A stretch of 64,000 bases of DNA from Mycobacterium adipatum (lineage in GTDB: Bacteria; Actinomycetota; Actinomycetes; Mycobacteriales; Mycobacteriaceae), in contig NZ_CP015596.1 in the NCBI RefSeq assembly GCF_001644575.1, positions 4,464,001-4,528,000 on the forward strand, written 5' to 3'. Positions 26,253-35,240 of this stretch are shown piece after piece. Under the pieces are notes generated by a model. It was not told the DNA's origin. It searched no databases and was given only the letters and a program-made list of their open reading frames with translations. How positions within the stretch are numbered: the first letter of the stretch is position 1; every line of letters starts with the position of its first letter. The translations under genes and the position numbers were made by a program.

Positions 26253-26642
26253 TTAGGGCACCGGTCCCTGCACTCCCGGCGGGCAGGGAGACGGCGCGAA
26301 CAGACCCCAGCACCAGCCGGGGGGAATCGGCGGCGGAGGGACGAATCCCTGACCTGGCGGCGGCCCCGGCGGGTTCGGCCCGTCCCAGATGTTGTTCGCG
26401 ACATTGCCTTGCCCGAAGTAGACGAACCAGTACTCGTGGCAGATATTGGTATCCCAGATCACGGGGTTGACCCGCTTGTTTCCGGTCTCCACCGGCGGAT
26501 CTCCCGGGCACCACGTGTGCGGTCCGTCCGGGGGAACCTCGGCTTGGGCGATGCCGCTGGACAGCGCCGTGCCGGCGATCGCGAGGCTGGCCGACAGCAA
26601 CGTCCCGGCGACGAGCCGCGTGCTTTTGTGCGTGGTCCGCAT
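26253..26642 (-). CDS. Small exported Pro/Trp-rich protein
   Basis: A 129-residue exported protein of unknown function. The N-terminus MRTTHKSTR plus a hydrophobic stretch and AQA-E is a clear signal peptide with cleavage around residues 33-34. The roughly 95-residue mature part is rich in Pro, Trp and Gly, with three Cys (WCPGDPP, NICHEYW, SPCPPG) plus WCWG, and ends in Pro-rich segments. The IWDTNICHEYWFVYFGQGN motif is reminiscent of a conserved mycobacterial secreted family. It shares its upstream inverted repeat with the esterase gene. Confidence 0.72.
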   Translation of the reverse strand: MRTTHKSTRLVAGTLLSASLAIAGTALSSGIAQAEVPPDGPHTWCPGDPPVETGNKRVNPVIWDTNICHEYWFVYFGQGNVANNIWDGPNPPGPPPGQGFVPPPPIPPGWCWGLFAPSPCPPGVQGPVP

Positions 26643-27027
26643 AGGGGCGTTCTCTTTCGACCTGGCGGCGCAACGCGCGCCGGCTGAGCGTTGACCGCAA
26701 CCTCATGTGATCGCGGTTTGCTGATGCGGGTGCCCGCCCGCATATTCACTGTGCGTGACCGACCCGCCCCGGCACATGAGGTGGTTACCTCATTTTCGGC
26801 CTGCGAGACGGCCACGGCCCCGTGGCCGGGACGGTGCCGAAACCCTCGCCGACGATGTATGCAACGCGCGCACAGGCCGACTCGGATATTCTCTGGACCG
26901 CATTCTGACCAGAGTGCGGTTTGCTCACCTAGCTCCGCCCCGGCACGTGAGAGGTTTGTCCAACATATGGTCAGAGCTTTCTGGCCGGGAGGACCTGGCC
27001 GGCGGGCTGATCCGAGGCGGGAGGGTT
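26643..27027. promoter_or_regulatory. Divergent control region with perfect inverted repeat (copy 2)
   Basis: This 385-bp gap separates the exported-protein gene (minus) from the LuxR-type regulator (plus). It holds ATGAGGTGGTTACCTCAT at 26776-26793, an inverted repeat with perfect 7-bp arms and a 4-bp centre. A second partial copy occurs nearer the regulator: CCGCCCCGGCACATGAG (26764-26780) recurs at 26935-26951 with one change. Upstream frames in phase with the regulator exist but have no ribosome site or protein-like composition. Confidence 0.55.
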
Positions 27028-29646
27028 GTGACCCCGAGGGAACGGCTGCTCGAGCGCGGTTCGGCGCTGGCGGAACTGGACAAGGCGCAACGGGCGGTTG
27101 CCCGCGGTGCCGGGCGGATGGTGTTGTTGCGCGGCGAGGCCGGCGTCGGTAAGACGACGGTGCTCACGCGGTTCGCCGACGGGCTCGGCCGGCGTGCGCG
27201 GGTGTTGCGGGGCTGGTGTGATCCGCTGACGTCGCCGCGACCGTTGGGGCCGCTGGTCGACATGCTCGCGGACGCTTCGGGTGAGCAGGCGGCCGGATTG
27301 CGCGCCGCGGTCGACGCGAGCGATACCGAGGCGATCTACGCCCGACTGGCCGGTGTGTTCGACAACGACACCGCATCGGTCTGCATCGTCGAGGACGTGC
27401 ACTGGGCCGACGGCGCGACTCTGGATCTACTGCGCTTCTTGTCGCGCCGCATTGCCTCATTGCCGGTGCTGCTGGTGATGTCCTATCGCGATGACGAGAT
27501 CGGTGCGCAGCATCCGCTGGCGGTGCTGCTGGGCGATCTGGCGACGTCGGCGGCGGTCAGCAGGATCGGGCTGCAACCCCTCAGCGAGGCGGCGGTCGCC
27601 GAGTTGTCCGCAGGAACCGGGACCAATGCCGCCGCATTGCATCGGCTCACCGGCGGCAATCCGTTCTTTGTCACCGAGGTGCTGGCCGCCGGCTCCGACG
27701 CGCGTGAAGCGCTGCCGCGCAGCGTGTCCGAGGCGGTGTGGGGACGATTGGCCCGACTGTCGAACGCCGGGCGTGAGACTGCGTACGCCACGGCGGTGTG
27801 CGGGCCGCGGGCCGACCTTGCCTTGTTGCACGAGGTGTGTCCGGCAGCGGCCGAGGGGTTGGCCGAGTGCCTGAATGCCGGGGTGCTGGTCGCCGACGCG
27901 GACACGGTGGGATTTCGCCACGAGCTGGCCCGGCGCGCCACGCTCGATCAGATCCCCGCGTACCAACGCCGAATGCTGCACAAGCAGGCGCTGATCGTTC
28001 TCGCTGAACCGCCGCTCGACCCGGATGTCCTGGGGACATTGGCTTTTCACGCCGATCAGGCCGGCGATACCGACGCGGTCATCGACTACGGGCCCGCCGC
28101 CGCCGAACGGGCGTCCGCATTGGGCGCCAACCGCGAAGCCGCCGAGTTGTACGCGTTGACCCTGCGCCACGCCGGCGCCATGCCCGACGAGCAGAAAGTC
28201 CGATGGCTCGAGCAACACGCGATCAGTAGCCATTTGAGCGGGCTGCCCGACGCTGCCGTCGGTTCGTTCCATGATGCGGCCGCGCTGCGCCGCGCCATGG
28301 GTGATCGCCTCGGTGAGGCAGAAAACCTGCGCCAGGTGTCGTACCTGTTGTGGCTGTTGGGACGCACACGCGAGGGCGTCGAGGCAGGTCGCGCGTCACT
28401 ACGCCTGCTCGAAGGTGTCGGACCGTGCCCGGAATTGGCGTGGTCGCTGGTCAACATGGCGGAGCTGGCATCCGGGGACTTCGACCCGCGGCGGGCCGAG
28501 TACGCGACGCGCGCCATGGCGGTCGGCATCGAGATCGGTGAGACCGCGGTCGTGGTGCGCGCACGCGCCGCCGTCGCGATGGTCGGGGTGACATCGGGTG
28601 ACACCGGATGGGATGAGGTCGAAGCGATATGGCACGAGGCCATCACCACCGAGGGGCTGACCGAACTGGGCGGCATCATCGGGTCGACACTGTGCTGGTT
28701 CGCCGCCCTACACCACCATCTGGGGCGCGCCGAAAACTACATCGCCGAAGTCTCCGCGTTCTGCACCACCCACGATCTCGGTGTGTTTCTTCCGTTTGCC
28801 ACCGGCGCGGCCGCAATCTGCGCACTGCACCGCGGGGATTGGCCGCGGGCCCTTGCGTACGCCGACGATGTGTTGACTCGACCGACAACCGGACCGATGC
28901 AGCGGATCATGCCGCAGCTCACCGTGGCATTGATCGGAGCGCGCCGCGGCGAACAACCTGCCGCCGCCCTGCTGGACGAAGCGCTGGCGGCCACCGAGCC
29001 CAATGAGCTGTTTCGCCTCGGCCCGGTGTGGGCCGCACGCGCCGAGGTGGCCTGGCTCGTCGGCGATGACGACACCGCCCGCGCTGAAGCGCAGGCGGGC
29101 CTGGCCGCAGCCACCAGCCCCCATGCCGATCCTTGGCTGGTGGGTCACCTGCGTCGCTGGGCCTACCTGGTCGGCGGCCCACTCGATGACGGCCCGGCGG
29201 TCGACACCGTCACGCCCTATCGACACGAGATAAGCGGGGACTGGGCGGCGGCCGCCGCCGCATGGACGCGCCTGGGCTGCCCATATGACGCGGCCATCGC
29301 CCAGCTCGGCGGTGATATCCCCGCGGTGGAGGCCGCCCTTGAAACCTTCCGTGCCCTCGGCGCCCGTGCTGCCGCTCGTCGCGCCACGCAGCGCCTTGCG
29401 CAGTTGCGCGGCCGCAATCCAGAGACCCGTCGAAAGACGACCGCCGCCGATCCACACGGGCTGACGAACCGCGAGCGCGACGTCCTTGAGCTGCTCGCGG
29501 CGGGCCATAGCGATGCCGAGATCGCGGCCGAGCTCTACATCAGTCCAAAAACCGCCAACCGGCACGTGGGTGCCATTCTGGCCAAACTCGGCGTCCGAAA
29601 CCGGACTCAAGCGGCCGCCTTCGCGCACCGGAAGTCACACCCGTAA
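27028..29646 (+). CDS. Large LuxR-type ATPase regulator (LAL/STAND family)
   Basis: An 872-residue regulator. Walker A GEAGVGKTT at residues 36-44, Walker B SVCIVEDVHWAD around 115-126, then NB-ARC-like and winged-helix parts (LTGGNPFFVTEVL), a long helical TPR-like middle, and a C-terminal LuxR helix-turn-helix (LTNRERDVLELLAAGHSDAEIAAELYISPKTANRHV). STAND regulators bind inducer and ATP, oligomerise and activate transcription. GTG 27028 with GGGAGG upstream gives a start directly before the ATPase; an open frame back to 26755 is not protein-like. The inverted repeats around 26.2 and 26.8 kb are candidate targets. Confidence 0.87.
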   Translation: MTPRERLLERGSALAELDKAQRAVARGAGRMVLLRGEAGVGKTTVLTRFADGLGRRARVLRGWCDPLTSPRPLGPLVDMLADASGEQAAGLRAAVDASDTEAIYARLAGVFDNDTASVCIVEDVHWADGATLDLLRFLSRRIASLPVLLVMSYRDDEIGAQHPLAVLLGDLATSAAVSRIGLQPLSEAAVAELSAGTGTNAAALHRLTGGNPFFVTEVLAAGSDAREALPRSVSEAVWGRLARLSNAGRETAYATAVCGPRADLALLHEVCPAAAEGLAECLNAGVLVADADTVGFRHELARRATLDQIPAYQRRMLHKQALIVLAEPPLDPDVLGTLAFHADQAGDTDAVIDYGPAAAERASALGANREAAELYALTLRHAGAMPDEQKVRWLEQHAISSHLSGLPDAAVGSFHDAAALRRAMGDRLGEAENLRQVSYLLWLLGRTREGVEAGRASLRLLEGVGPCPELAWSLVNMAELASGDFDPRRAEYATRAMAVGIEIGETAVVVRARAAVAMVGVTSGDTGWDEVEAIWHEAITTEGLTELGGIIGSTLCWFAALHHHLGRAENYIAEVSAFCTTHDLGVFLPFATGAAAICALHRGDWPRALAYADDVLTRPTTGPMQRIMPQLTVALIGARRGEQPAAALLDEALAATEPNELFRLGPVWAARAEVAWLVGDDDTARAEAQAGLAAATSPHADPWLVGHLRRWAYLVGGPLDDGPAVDTVTPYRHEISGDWAAAAAAWTRLGCPYDAAIAQLGGDIPAVEAALETFRALGARAAARRATQRLAQLRGRNPETRRKTTAADPHGLTNRERDVLELLAAGHSDAEIAAELYISPKTANRHVGAILAKLGVRNRTQAAAFAHRKSHP

Positions 29647-29696
29647 GTGCGGTCTCGGGCATCGTCAAGACACGCACGAACTGGCGCCGCAAGACG

Positions 29697-30488
29697 CTAA
29701 GCGGTGGACACCGCGGCGGGCGCATCGGCCGTGCTGAGCACCTCGACACGGCCGAACCGGCTGCCCGTCAGCCCGACGAGAGCGATACGCGTGTCCGCGC
29801 CGAGCGGCCGGGTATCGGGCGGGCACGGCGGTGGGGTCAGCGCTATTCCCACGCGGGCCCGCACCGCCCACGGTCCGTCGGGCGAATCGAAGACCACGCC
29901 CACGATGCGCCCCTCTTCGAACACGAGACGCTGCAGCGGATGGTTGTCGAGCACGTCGACGTCCCGGTCGGCCACCAGGGTCTGCAGCCGGTCGGTGAAT
30001 GAGCTCGCCGGCGGCACGCCCGCGGACTCGTCGAGGGCGGCTACCTGGAACGACGCACCGGTCGACGCACGCATGGTGGTGGTGGGCCAGTGCTCCACCC
30101 GGGTGAACAGCAGTCCGTACGGTGACGCGATGCAGTTCGCTGCCCAGACACCGAGCCGCGCCCCCACGAAGGTCTCGACGTGCGCCCGTCGGGACGTGTC
30201 GGCCGTCACCTCGTGCAGGGCACGAATCTGAAGCGCCTCGGCATCACCGGGTACCTGCACCGCCGGGAGTTCCTCGACGAGTGCGTCGAAGTACTCCACG
30301 GTCTCGGCGTCGGAGACGTCGGGAAACCAACCGCGGATGCCCTCGGCGACCGGTACCGGACCCGCCGGCGTGCCGGTGCCCGGCGAGGTCACCAACACCT
30401 CGAGCTCGGCGTCCACCGCCGCGACCGCGCATGCCAGACCTGCGGGTCCGGCGCCCACCGTCACCACGTCGGCAATCTCGTCCCACAT
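29697..30488 (-). CDS. FAD/NAD(P)-binding protein, short flavoprotein-like
   Basis: A 263-residue protein with an N-terminal Rossmann nucleotide-binding motif VTVGAGPAGLACAVAA (around residues 9-24) and later LQTLVADRDVDVLDNHPLQRLVFEEGRIVGVVF. The second segment resembles the FAD-dependent 3-ketosteroid dehydrogenase/fumarate reductase family, but at this length the usual substrate-binding cap and C-terminal FAD segment (GDVAG-like) are missing. It may be a reduced member or a non-enzymatic derivative. It is convergent with the LuxR-type regulator. Confidence 0.65.
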   Translation of the reverse strand: MWDEIADVVTVGAGPAGLACAVAAVDAELEVLVTSPGTGTPAGPVPVAEGIRGWFPDVSDAETVEYFDALVEELPAVQVPGDAEALQIRALHEVTADTSRRAHVETFVGARLGVWAANCIASPYGLLFTRVEHWPTTTMRASTGASFQVAALDESAGVPPASSFTDRLQTLVADRDVDVLDNHPLQRLVFEEGRIVGVVFDSPDGPWAVRARVGIALTPPPCPPDTRPLGADTRIALVGLTGSRFGRVEVLSTADAPAAVSTA

Positions 30489-30855
30489 ACTCCGTTATCA
30501 ACCTCTTAGTAGCTGTGTCACCCTCGCGGCCCGCCAGAAACCATCTCTGAGACCGGCCGAGCGCACTCTTTGTGTCCGTGTCGACCGGGCGCGCCGCAGA
30601 GTTTCGACGTCATGTGACGACACCAGCGGCAGTACACCTGGACATTCCGAGGGGTTTGCCGGCGCGAAAGACGGCAACACCCCACCTTATCACCGCAGAA
30701 ACGTGCCACGACCTGCGGCGACGGGAAGGCGATACGGACCCGGCCCACCCTGGGGTCCGCGCGGCCCGACCGGGGATCACCCGCAGATTTCACAACCGGC
30801 GATCCAGCTGCTACTTATATAGCTAAGTTAGACAGCAACGGGAAGGTGGGCGCTC
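30489..30855. promoter_or_regulatory. Divergent intergenic region with IR near -10 of dehydrogenase pair
   Basis: About 365 bp without a supportable gene (a 91-residue minus-strand frame there has no ribosome site and poor composition). Near its right end lies an AT-rich imperfect inverted repeat, CTACTTA (30811-30817) and TAAGTTAG (30824-30831), spanning TATATA, a probable -10 for the acyl-CoA dehydrogenase operon. A regulator bound there would block transcription. Confidence 0.45.
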
Positions 30856-32088
30856 ATGGACCTGAGCTGGTCGGAAGCGGACTCCGCGTTCCGCGACGAA
30901 GTACGACAGTTTCTGGCGGACCGGCTGACACCGGAGATCCGTCGGGCCGGACGCCTGATGACCAGCGTGTACAGCGACCACGAGGCAAGCCTGGCGTGGC
31001 AGGCGGTCTTACATGAGCGGGGCTGGGCCGCCCCCGCGTGGCCGGTCGAGTACGGCGGGTGTGACTGGACCCTGACCCAGCACTACATCTTCAGCCGGGA
31101 GTCGCAACTGGCCGGGGCGCCTTCCCTGTCACCGATGGGCATCCGAATGGTCGCCCACGCGATCATCAAGTTCGGCACGACGGCGCAGAAGGATTTCTAC
31201 CTGCCGCGCATCCTCACCGGCGAGGTGTTCTTCTGCCAGGGCTACTCCGAACCCGAGGCGGGATCAGACCTCGCCGCGTTGACCATGGCCGCCGTTCACG
31301 ACGGTGACCACCTGGTCTGCACCGGCAGCAAGATCTGGACAACCCACGCCACCGAAGCGAACTGGATGTTCGCCCTGGTGCGCACCTCACGCACCGGCAA
31401 GAAGCAGCAGGGCATCACCTTCCTGCTGATCGACATGACCTCCCCGGGAATCGAGATCAGACCGCTGGTCATGACCTCCGGCGAGGAGGTCCAGAGCCAG
31501 GTGTTCTTCGACGAGGTACGCGTCCCCAAGGCCAATGTCCTCGGCACCATCGACGACGGCTGGACGGTTGCGAAGTACCTGCTCGAATTCGAGCGCGGCG
31601 GCGACGCGACCGCACCGGCGCTGCAGGTGATGGCCGAGAACATCGCGGCCGTGGCCGCCGAGCAGCCCGGCCCCGGCGGCGGCGTGTTGATCGATGATGC
31701 CGCCTTCTCCCGCAAGCTGGCCGACGCTCGCATCCGCACCGAGGTGCTGGAGATCCTGGAACATCGGGTGCTGGCCGCGCTGGCCGGCGGTGGGCACCCC
31801 GGGGCGGCGTCATCGATGTTGAAGGTGATCTCGACCGAGTTGAGCCAGACCCTCACCGAACTCGCGATGGAGGCGGCCGGGCCACGGGGCCGCGCATACC
31901 AACCGCACGCCGCCTGCCCTGGCGGTCCGATCGCCGAATTCGAACCGCCGGCCGACGGATACGTCACCGGCGAACCGTGGCAAGCGGTCGCGCCGCTGCG
32001 CTATTTCAACGACAGAGCCGGGTCGATCTACGCCGGCAGCAACGAGATTCAGCGCAACATCCTCGCCAAGGCAGAGTTGGGACTGTAA
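30856..32088 (+). CDS. Acyl-CoA dehydrogenase, likely catalytic subunit of a heteromeric enzyme
   Basis: A 410-residue acyl-CoA dehydrogenase of the FadE26/FadE28-like type. It has QGYSEPEAGSDLAAL (FAD/substrate loop), KIWTTHA, and the C-terminal IYAGSNEIQRNI, in which the usual catalytic Glu of YEGT is Ala. A Glu in LEFERGG (around residue 243) matches the alternative base position used by isovaleryl-CoA dehydrogenase and by steroid-degrading mycobacterial heteromeric enzymes. RBS GGGAAGGTGGG precedes the ATG. The next gene follows with no gap and looks like the partner subunit. Confidence 0.87.
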   Translation: MDLSWSEADSAFRDEVRQFLADRLTPEIRRAGRLMTSVYSDHEASLAWQAVLHERGWAAPAWPVEYGGCDWTLTQHYIFSRESQLAGAPSLSPMGIRMVAHAIIKFGTTAQKDFYLPRILTGEVFFCQGYSEPEAGSDLAALTMAAVHDGDHLVCTGSKIWTTHATEANWMFALVRTSRTGKKQQGITFLLIDMTSPGIEIRPLVMTSGEEVQSQVFFDEVRVPKANVLGTIDDGWTVAKYLLEFERGGDATAPALQVMAENIAAVAAEQPGPGGGVLIDDAAFSRKLADARIRTEVLEILEHRVLAALAGGGHPGAASSMLKVISTELSQTLTELAMEAAGPRGRAYQPHAACPGGPIAEFEPPADGYVTGEPWQAVAPLRYFNDRAGSIYAGSNEIQRNILAKAELGL

Positions 32089-33204
32089 ATGGACTTCACG
32101 CTTTCCGACGAACAACAACTGCTTCGTGATGGGCTCGCCAAGTTCCTGTCCACACGCTACGGGCTGGAATCCAGCCGCACGGCCGCCAAGTCGGGCCCCG
32201 GCTGGCAGCCGGAGATCTGGCGTGCGTTCGCCGAGGATCTCGGCATCCTCGGCGCGGCCCTGCCGGAGGAGGTCGGCGGGATCGGCGGCGGCCCAGTGGA
32301 AGTCATGGTGATCGCCGAGGAACTGGGCCGGGCGCTGGTCATCGAGCCTTACGTCGACGCCATCGTGGTGGCCGGCGGGCTATTGCGGCGGGCGCGTAGC
32401 CCGCTCGCCGACGCCCTGCTCGAGAAGGTGGCCACCGGCGAGGCCATCGTGGTGCTCGCGGCGACCGAAGCGCAGTCGGGTGACCGCTGGCAGGATGCCC
32501 ACAGCACGGCGCGTCCCGATGGTGACCACTGGCTGCTCAACGGCAGCAAGATCGTGGTGCCGCACGCGCCACTGGCGACGCATCTGCTTGTCACCGCCAG
32601 CACAGCGGCGGGCCTGTCGTTGTTCCTCGTCGACCTGGCCGACGCGGCGCCCGGCCTGGCCCTGCACGGGTATCGCACCATCGACGACCGGCGGGCCGCC
32701 GATGTGCACCTGCACGATGTGCGCGCCGCGCTGCTGGGCGCCGATGGCGGCGCCTGGGAATCGGTGGCACAGGCTCGCGACGAGGGCGCCGCCGCGGTGG
32801 CCGCCGAAGCGGTGGGGAACATGCGAAAGGTGTTGGGCGACACTGTCGAGTACTGCAAGCAGCGACAGCAGTTCGGCGCCCCGATCGGATCCTTCCAGGT
32901 CCTGCAGCATCGCATGGTCGACATGCACATGGAACTCGAGCAGGCCGTGGCCGCGGTGTATCTCGCCGCCCTGAACCTGGATGTCGATGCCCGGCAGCGC
33001 GCCCGCGCGGTGTCGGCGGCCAAGGCAACCGTCGGCCGTGCGGCCCGATTCATCGGCCAGAATGCGGTGCAGTTACACGGTGGCATGGGCATGACCGAGG
33101 AACTCGCGATCGGGCACTACTTCAAGCGGCTGACCGCACTCCAGTACGAATTCGGTTCCACCGACCATCATGTCGCCCGGTACGCCGCGCTGACCCGTCC
33201 CTAG
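32089..33204 (+). CDS. Acyl-CoA dehydrogenase-like partner subunit
   Basis: A 371-residue acyl-CoA dehydrogenase fold protein starting on the base after the previous stop. It retains EYCKQRQQFGAPIGSFQVLQHRMVDM and NAVQLHGGMGMTEELAIGHYFKRL, but the C-terminus ends LQYEFGSTDHHVARY with no YEGT motif and the substrate loop is degenerate (AATEAQSGDRW). This fits the non-catalytic subunit of alpha2-beta2 FadE pairs known from cholesterol side-chain degradation. Its stop shares a CTAG with the convergent small gene. Confidence 0.85.
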   Translation: MDFTLSDEQQLLRDGLAKFLSTRYGLESSRTAAKSGPGWQPEIWRAFAEDLGILGAALPEEVGGIGGGPVEVMVIAEELGRALVIEPYVDAIVVAGGLLRRARSPLADALLEKVATGEAIVVLAATEAQSGDRWQDAHSTARPDGDHWLLNGSKIVVPHAPLATHLLVTASTAAGLSLFLVDLADAAPGLALHGYRTIDDRRAADVHLHDVRAALLGADGGAWESVAQARDEGAAAVAAEAVGNMRKVLGDTVEYCKQRQQFGAPIGSFQVLQHRMVDMHMELEQAVAAVYLAALNLDVDARQRARAVSAAKATVGRAARFIGQNAVQLHGGMGMTEELAIGHYFKRLTALQYEFGSTDHHVARYAALTRP

Positions 33205-33458
33205 TCGGCACGGGGCGCATACTCCCAGCTCGCTCCCGCGGTCAGGGTGCCCGGCGAGAGTTCGGTGCGGCCGGCATCGCGGACGTGCACGGTCTGGGCC
33301 AAGATCTCGTCGGGTTTGCCGCCGATGACGATGACGGGGTGGTCGTACTCGATGCCGTACAGCTTCAATGCCGCATGCACGGCGTGCGCGGCTGCCTTGC
33401 CGCGGGACATCTTGGTGTTCGAGTTGATCCTGATGACCAGCCGCTTCTCCGGATCCAT
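33201..33458 (-). CDS. Small protein resembling peptidyl-tRNA hydrolase 2 N-terminus
   Basis: An 85-residue protein. RLVIRINSNTKMSRGKAAAHAVHAALKLYGI resembles the start of Pth2-type peptidyl-tRNA hydrolases (basic residue, M-x-x-GK, AAH-x-x-HA). The rest (PVIVIGGKPDEILAQTVHVRDAGRTEL) could be an abbreviated version of that fold. Full Pth2 is about 115-120 residues, so activity is uncertain. ATG 33458. Confidence 0.6.
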   Translation of the reverse strand: MDPEKRLVIRINSNTKMSRGKAAAHAVHAALKLYGIEYDHPVIVIGGKPDEILAQTVHVRDAGRTELSPGTLTAGASWEYAPRAD

Positions 33459-33515
33459 CGGACGAGCTTAATAGCGCTCCGGTCATGAGAGCCGCCGACA
33501 CCGGCGGAATTCGGA

Positions 33516-33540
33516 TGAACCCCCCAGACCTCGCCGACGT
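33516..33540 (+). promoter_or_regulatory. ECF sigma-factor promoter TGAACC-N16-CGT for catalase-like operon
   Basis: TGAACC (33516-33521), exactly 16 bp, then CGT (33538-33540), 42 nt before the TTG start. The same -35, spacing and -10 occur before the ECF sigma gene at 35241. The form fits the consensus reported for M. tuberculosis SigL-type promoters. Confidence 0.7.
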
Positions 33541-33582
33541 ACATCCCGGTGTCGAGGCGTCGAAGGCGAAGGGGAAGAGATC

Positions 33583-34686
33583 TTGAAGGCACGAGCGAAA
33601 TTGATCCCGCCATCGTGGGCCGATTCTGCGATCGATCGTCGCAGCGTGCTGCTCGGCGCCGCCGCGATCGGCGGTTTCCTCGCCCTTCATCTGGGCTCGG
33701 TGGCCTATGCCCGTGGACCGGTGGGTTCCGGTGGGCGGTTGACGCCGCAGTCGTTCATCGACGCCTTTCAGCACGTCAACGGCGTGCACCGCGGCTTTCG
33801 CCGCAATCACGCCAAGGGTGTGTCGGTGACCGGGTATTTCGAGTCCAACGGCAACGGCGCGGATCTGAGCCGGGCGGCGGTGCTGCGTCCCGGCCGCACC
33901 AAGCTGGTCGGCCGATTCTCGCTGCCGGGCGGCAATCCCACCGTGGCCGATACCGCGGGGGCGAATCGCGGTCTGGCACTGGCCTTCGGCTATCCCGGAT
34001 CCGGACAGTGGCGCACCGCGATGCTGAATATCCCTGTCTTTACCGTCAACTCGCCTCAAGGTTTCTACGACCAATTGCTCGCGTCGAAACCCGCCGCCGA
34101 CACCGGTAAGCCCGATCCCGACGCAATGACCCAGTTCTTGGCCGCCCACCCGGAGGCCGCCCGCGCGCGGGACGTGATCAAGGCACAGCCACCGACGTCG
34201 GGTTTCGCCGACAGCACCTACCGCGGACTCAACGCGTTTCTGTTCGCCGACACCGCCGGGAATGCCACCCCGGTCCGGTGGTCACTGGTGCCGATGCAGC
34301 CCATCGGCACGGCTGCCGCATCCGGTGCCGGACCGAACTGGATGTTCGATGATCTCATCACCGCCATTCGCCGAAACCCGTTGCGCTGGCGGTTGATGCT
34401 GACCGTCGCCGAACCCCAGGATGACCCCAACGACGCCACGGTCGCGTGGCCACCCGAGCGGCGGGTGGTGGACGCCGGCACCGTCGTGCTCGATGCAGTC
34501 GAGCCCGAGCGCCGCGGCAATGCCCGCGATATCAACTTCGATCCGTTGGTGCTTCCGGACGGCATCGAACCGTCCGATGACCCGCTGCTGTCGGCTCGGT
34601 CGGCGGTGTATGCGGCCTCCTTCCGGCGACGGGCCGGCGAAACGTCAGGCACGCCTGCGGTCGAGGCCGGCGCGGTGTCGCGATGA
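33583..34686 (+). CDS. Catalase-like heme peroxidase (SrpA family), exported or membrane-anchored
   Basis: A 367-residue member of the catalase-related peroxidase (SrpA-like) family. After a basic start, DRRSVLLGAAAIGGFLALHLGSVAYA is a membrane anchor or signal. Catalase-fold motifs follow: GVHRGFRRNHAKGVSVTGYF (heme-distal His region), VGRFSLPGGNP, GLALAF, FLAAHPEAA, RGLNAFLF and VRWSLVP. It has no large C-terminal catalase domains. TTG is taken as start because GGGGAAGAGA lies just before it. The cytochrome b561 gene overlaps (ATGA), suggesting electrons pass between them; expression is probably under the adjacent ECF sigma factor. Confidence 0.83.
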   Translation: MKARAKLIPPSWADSAIDRRSVLLGAAAIGGFLALHLGSVAYARGPVGSGGRLTPQSFIDAFQHVNGVHRGFRRNHAKGVSVTGYFESNGNGADLSRAAVLRPGRTKLVGRFSLPGGNPTVADTAGANRGLALAFGYPGSGQWRTAMLNIPVFTVNSPQGFYDQLLASKPAADTGKPDPDAMTQFLAAHPEAARARDVIKAQPPTSGFADSTYRGLNAFLFADTAGNATPVRWSLVPMQPIGTAAASGAGPNWMFDDLITAIRRNPLRWRLMLTVAEPQDDPNDATVAWPPERRVVDAGTVVLDAVEPERRGNARDINFDPLVLPDGIEPSDDPLLSARSAVYAASFRRRAGETSGTPAVEAGAVSR

Positions 34687-35240
34687 CCGACGAACCCACC
34701 GTCAATCGGTACAGCCCGTCCGTCCGTGTCCTGCACTGGCTCACTGCCGCGCTGGTCTTCACCGCACTGATCGTCGGCTTCGCGTTGGCCAACGCGCTCG
34801 CGGACCGCACCGTGCTGCTGGCCGTGCACACGACCATCGGGGCGTTGATCCTGGTGATCACCATCATCCGGATCGCCAACCGCGTACGCCGCCGCGCGCC
34901 GGCCATGCCCTCGACCGTGGGCCGGTGGGAGCGTCGCGTCATTCTCGGATCGGAGGTGGCGTTCTACGCGTTGCTGCTGGCACAGCCATTGCTGGGCTGG
35001 AGCATGCTGTCGGCCGCCGGCGTTCCGGTCACCGTCGGCCCCATCGCGCTCCCCCCGATCGCCCCGGTGGACGCGGGCCTGTACGCGCTGCTGCGCAATG
35101 GTCACTCGGTGCTGGCATATGCCCTGGTAGCGCTGATCTCTGCGCACGTTTCGGCGGTCCTGCTGCACGCCGTGACGCTGCGGGACGGGATGCTCGCGCG
35201 GATGGCGGCACGCCGGTGGAGCACCGTCGGTTCCCGGTGA
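34683..35240 (+). CDS. Cytochrome b561-type membrane protein
   Basis: A 185-residue di-heme membrane cytochrome b. Four predicted helices: VLHWLTAALVFTALIVGF, LLAVHTTIGALILVITII, VAFYALLLAQPLLGWSML and SVLAYALVALISAHVSAVLL. Histidines in VLHW, VHTT, NGHS, SAHVS and LLH are placed as heme ligands of the prokaryotic b561 family. It probably carries quinol electrons to or from the catalase-like partner. The ATG overlaps the upstream stop. Confidence 0.85.
   Translation: MTDEPTVNRYSPSVRVLHWLTAALVFTALIVGFALANALADRTVLLAVHTTIGALILVITIIRIANRVRRRAPAMPSTVGRWERRVILGSEVAFYALLLAQPLLGWSMLSAAGVPVTVGPIALPPIAPVDAGLYALLRNGHSVLAYALVALISAHVSAVLLHAVTLRDGMLARMAARRWSTVGSR

Noticed and set aside
26755..27027. Upstream extension of the LuxR-type regulator to 26755
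   Set aside because: This part would cover the inverted repeats and has no domain; the GTG at 27028 has a good ribosome site directly before the ATPase.
30518..30793. 91-residue minus-strand frame in the gap before the acyl-CoA dehydrogenase
   Set aside because: No ribosome site, Arg/Cys-rich composition, no motif; treated as non-coding.
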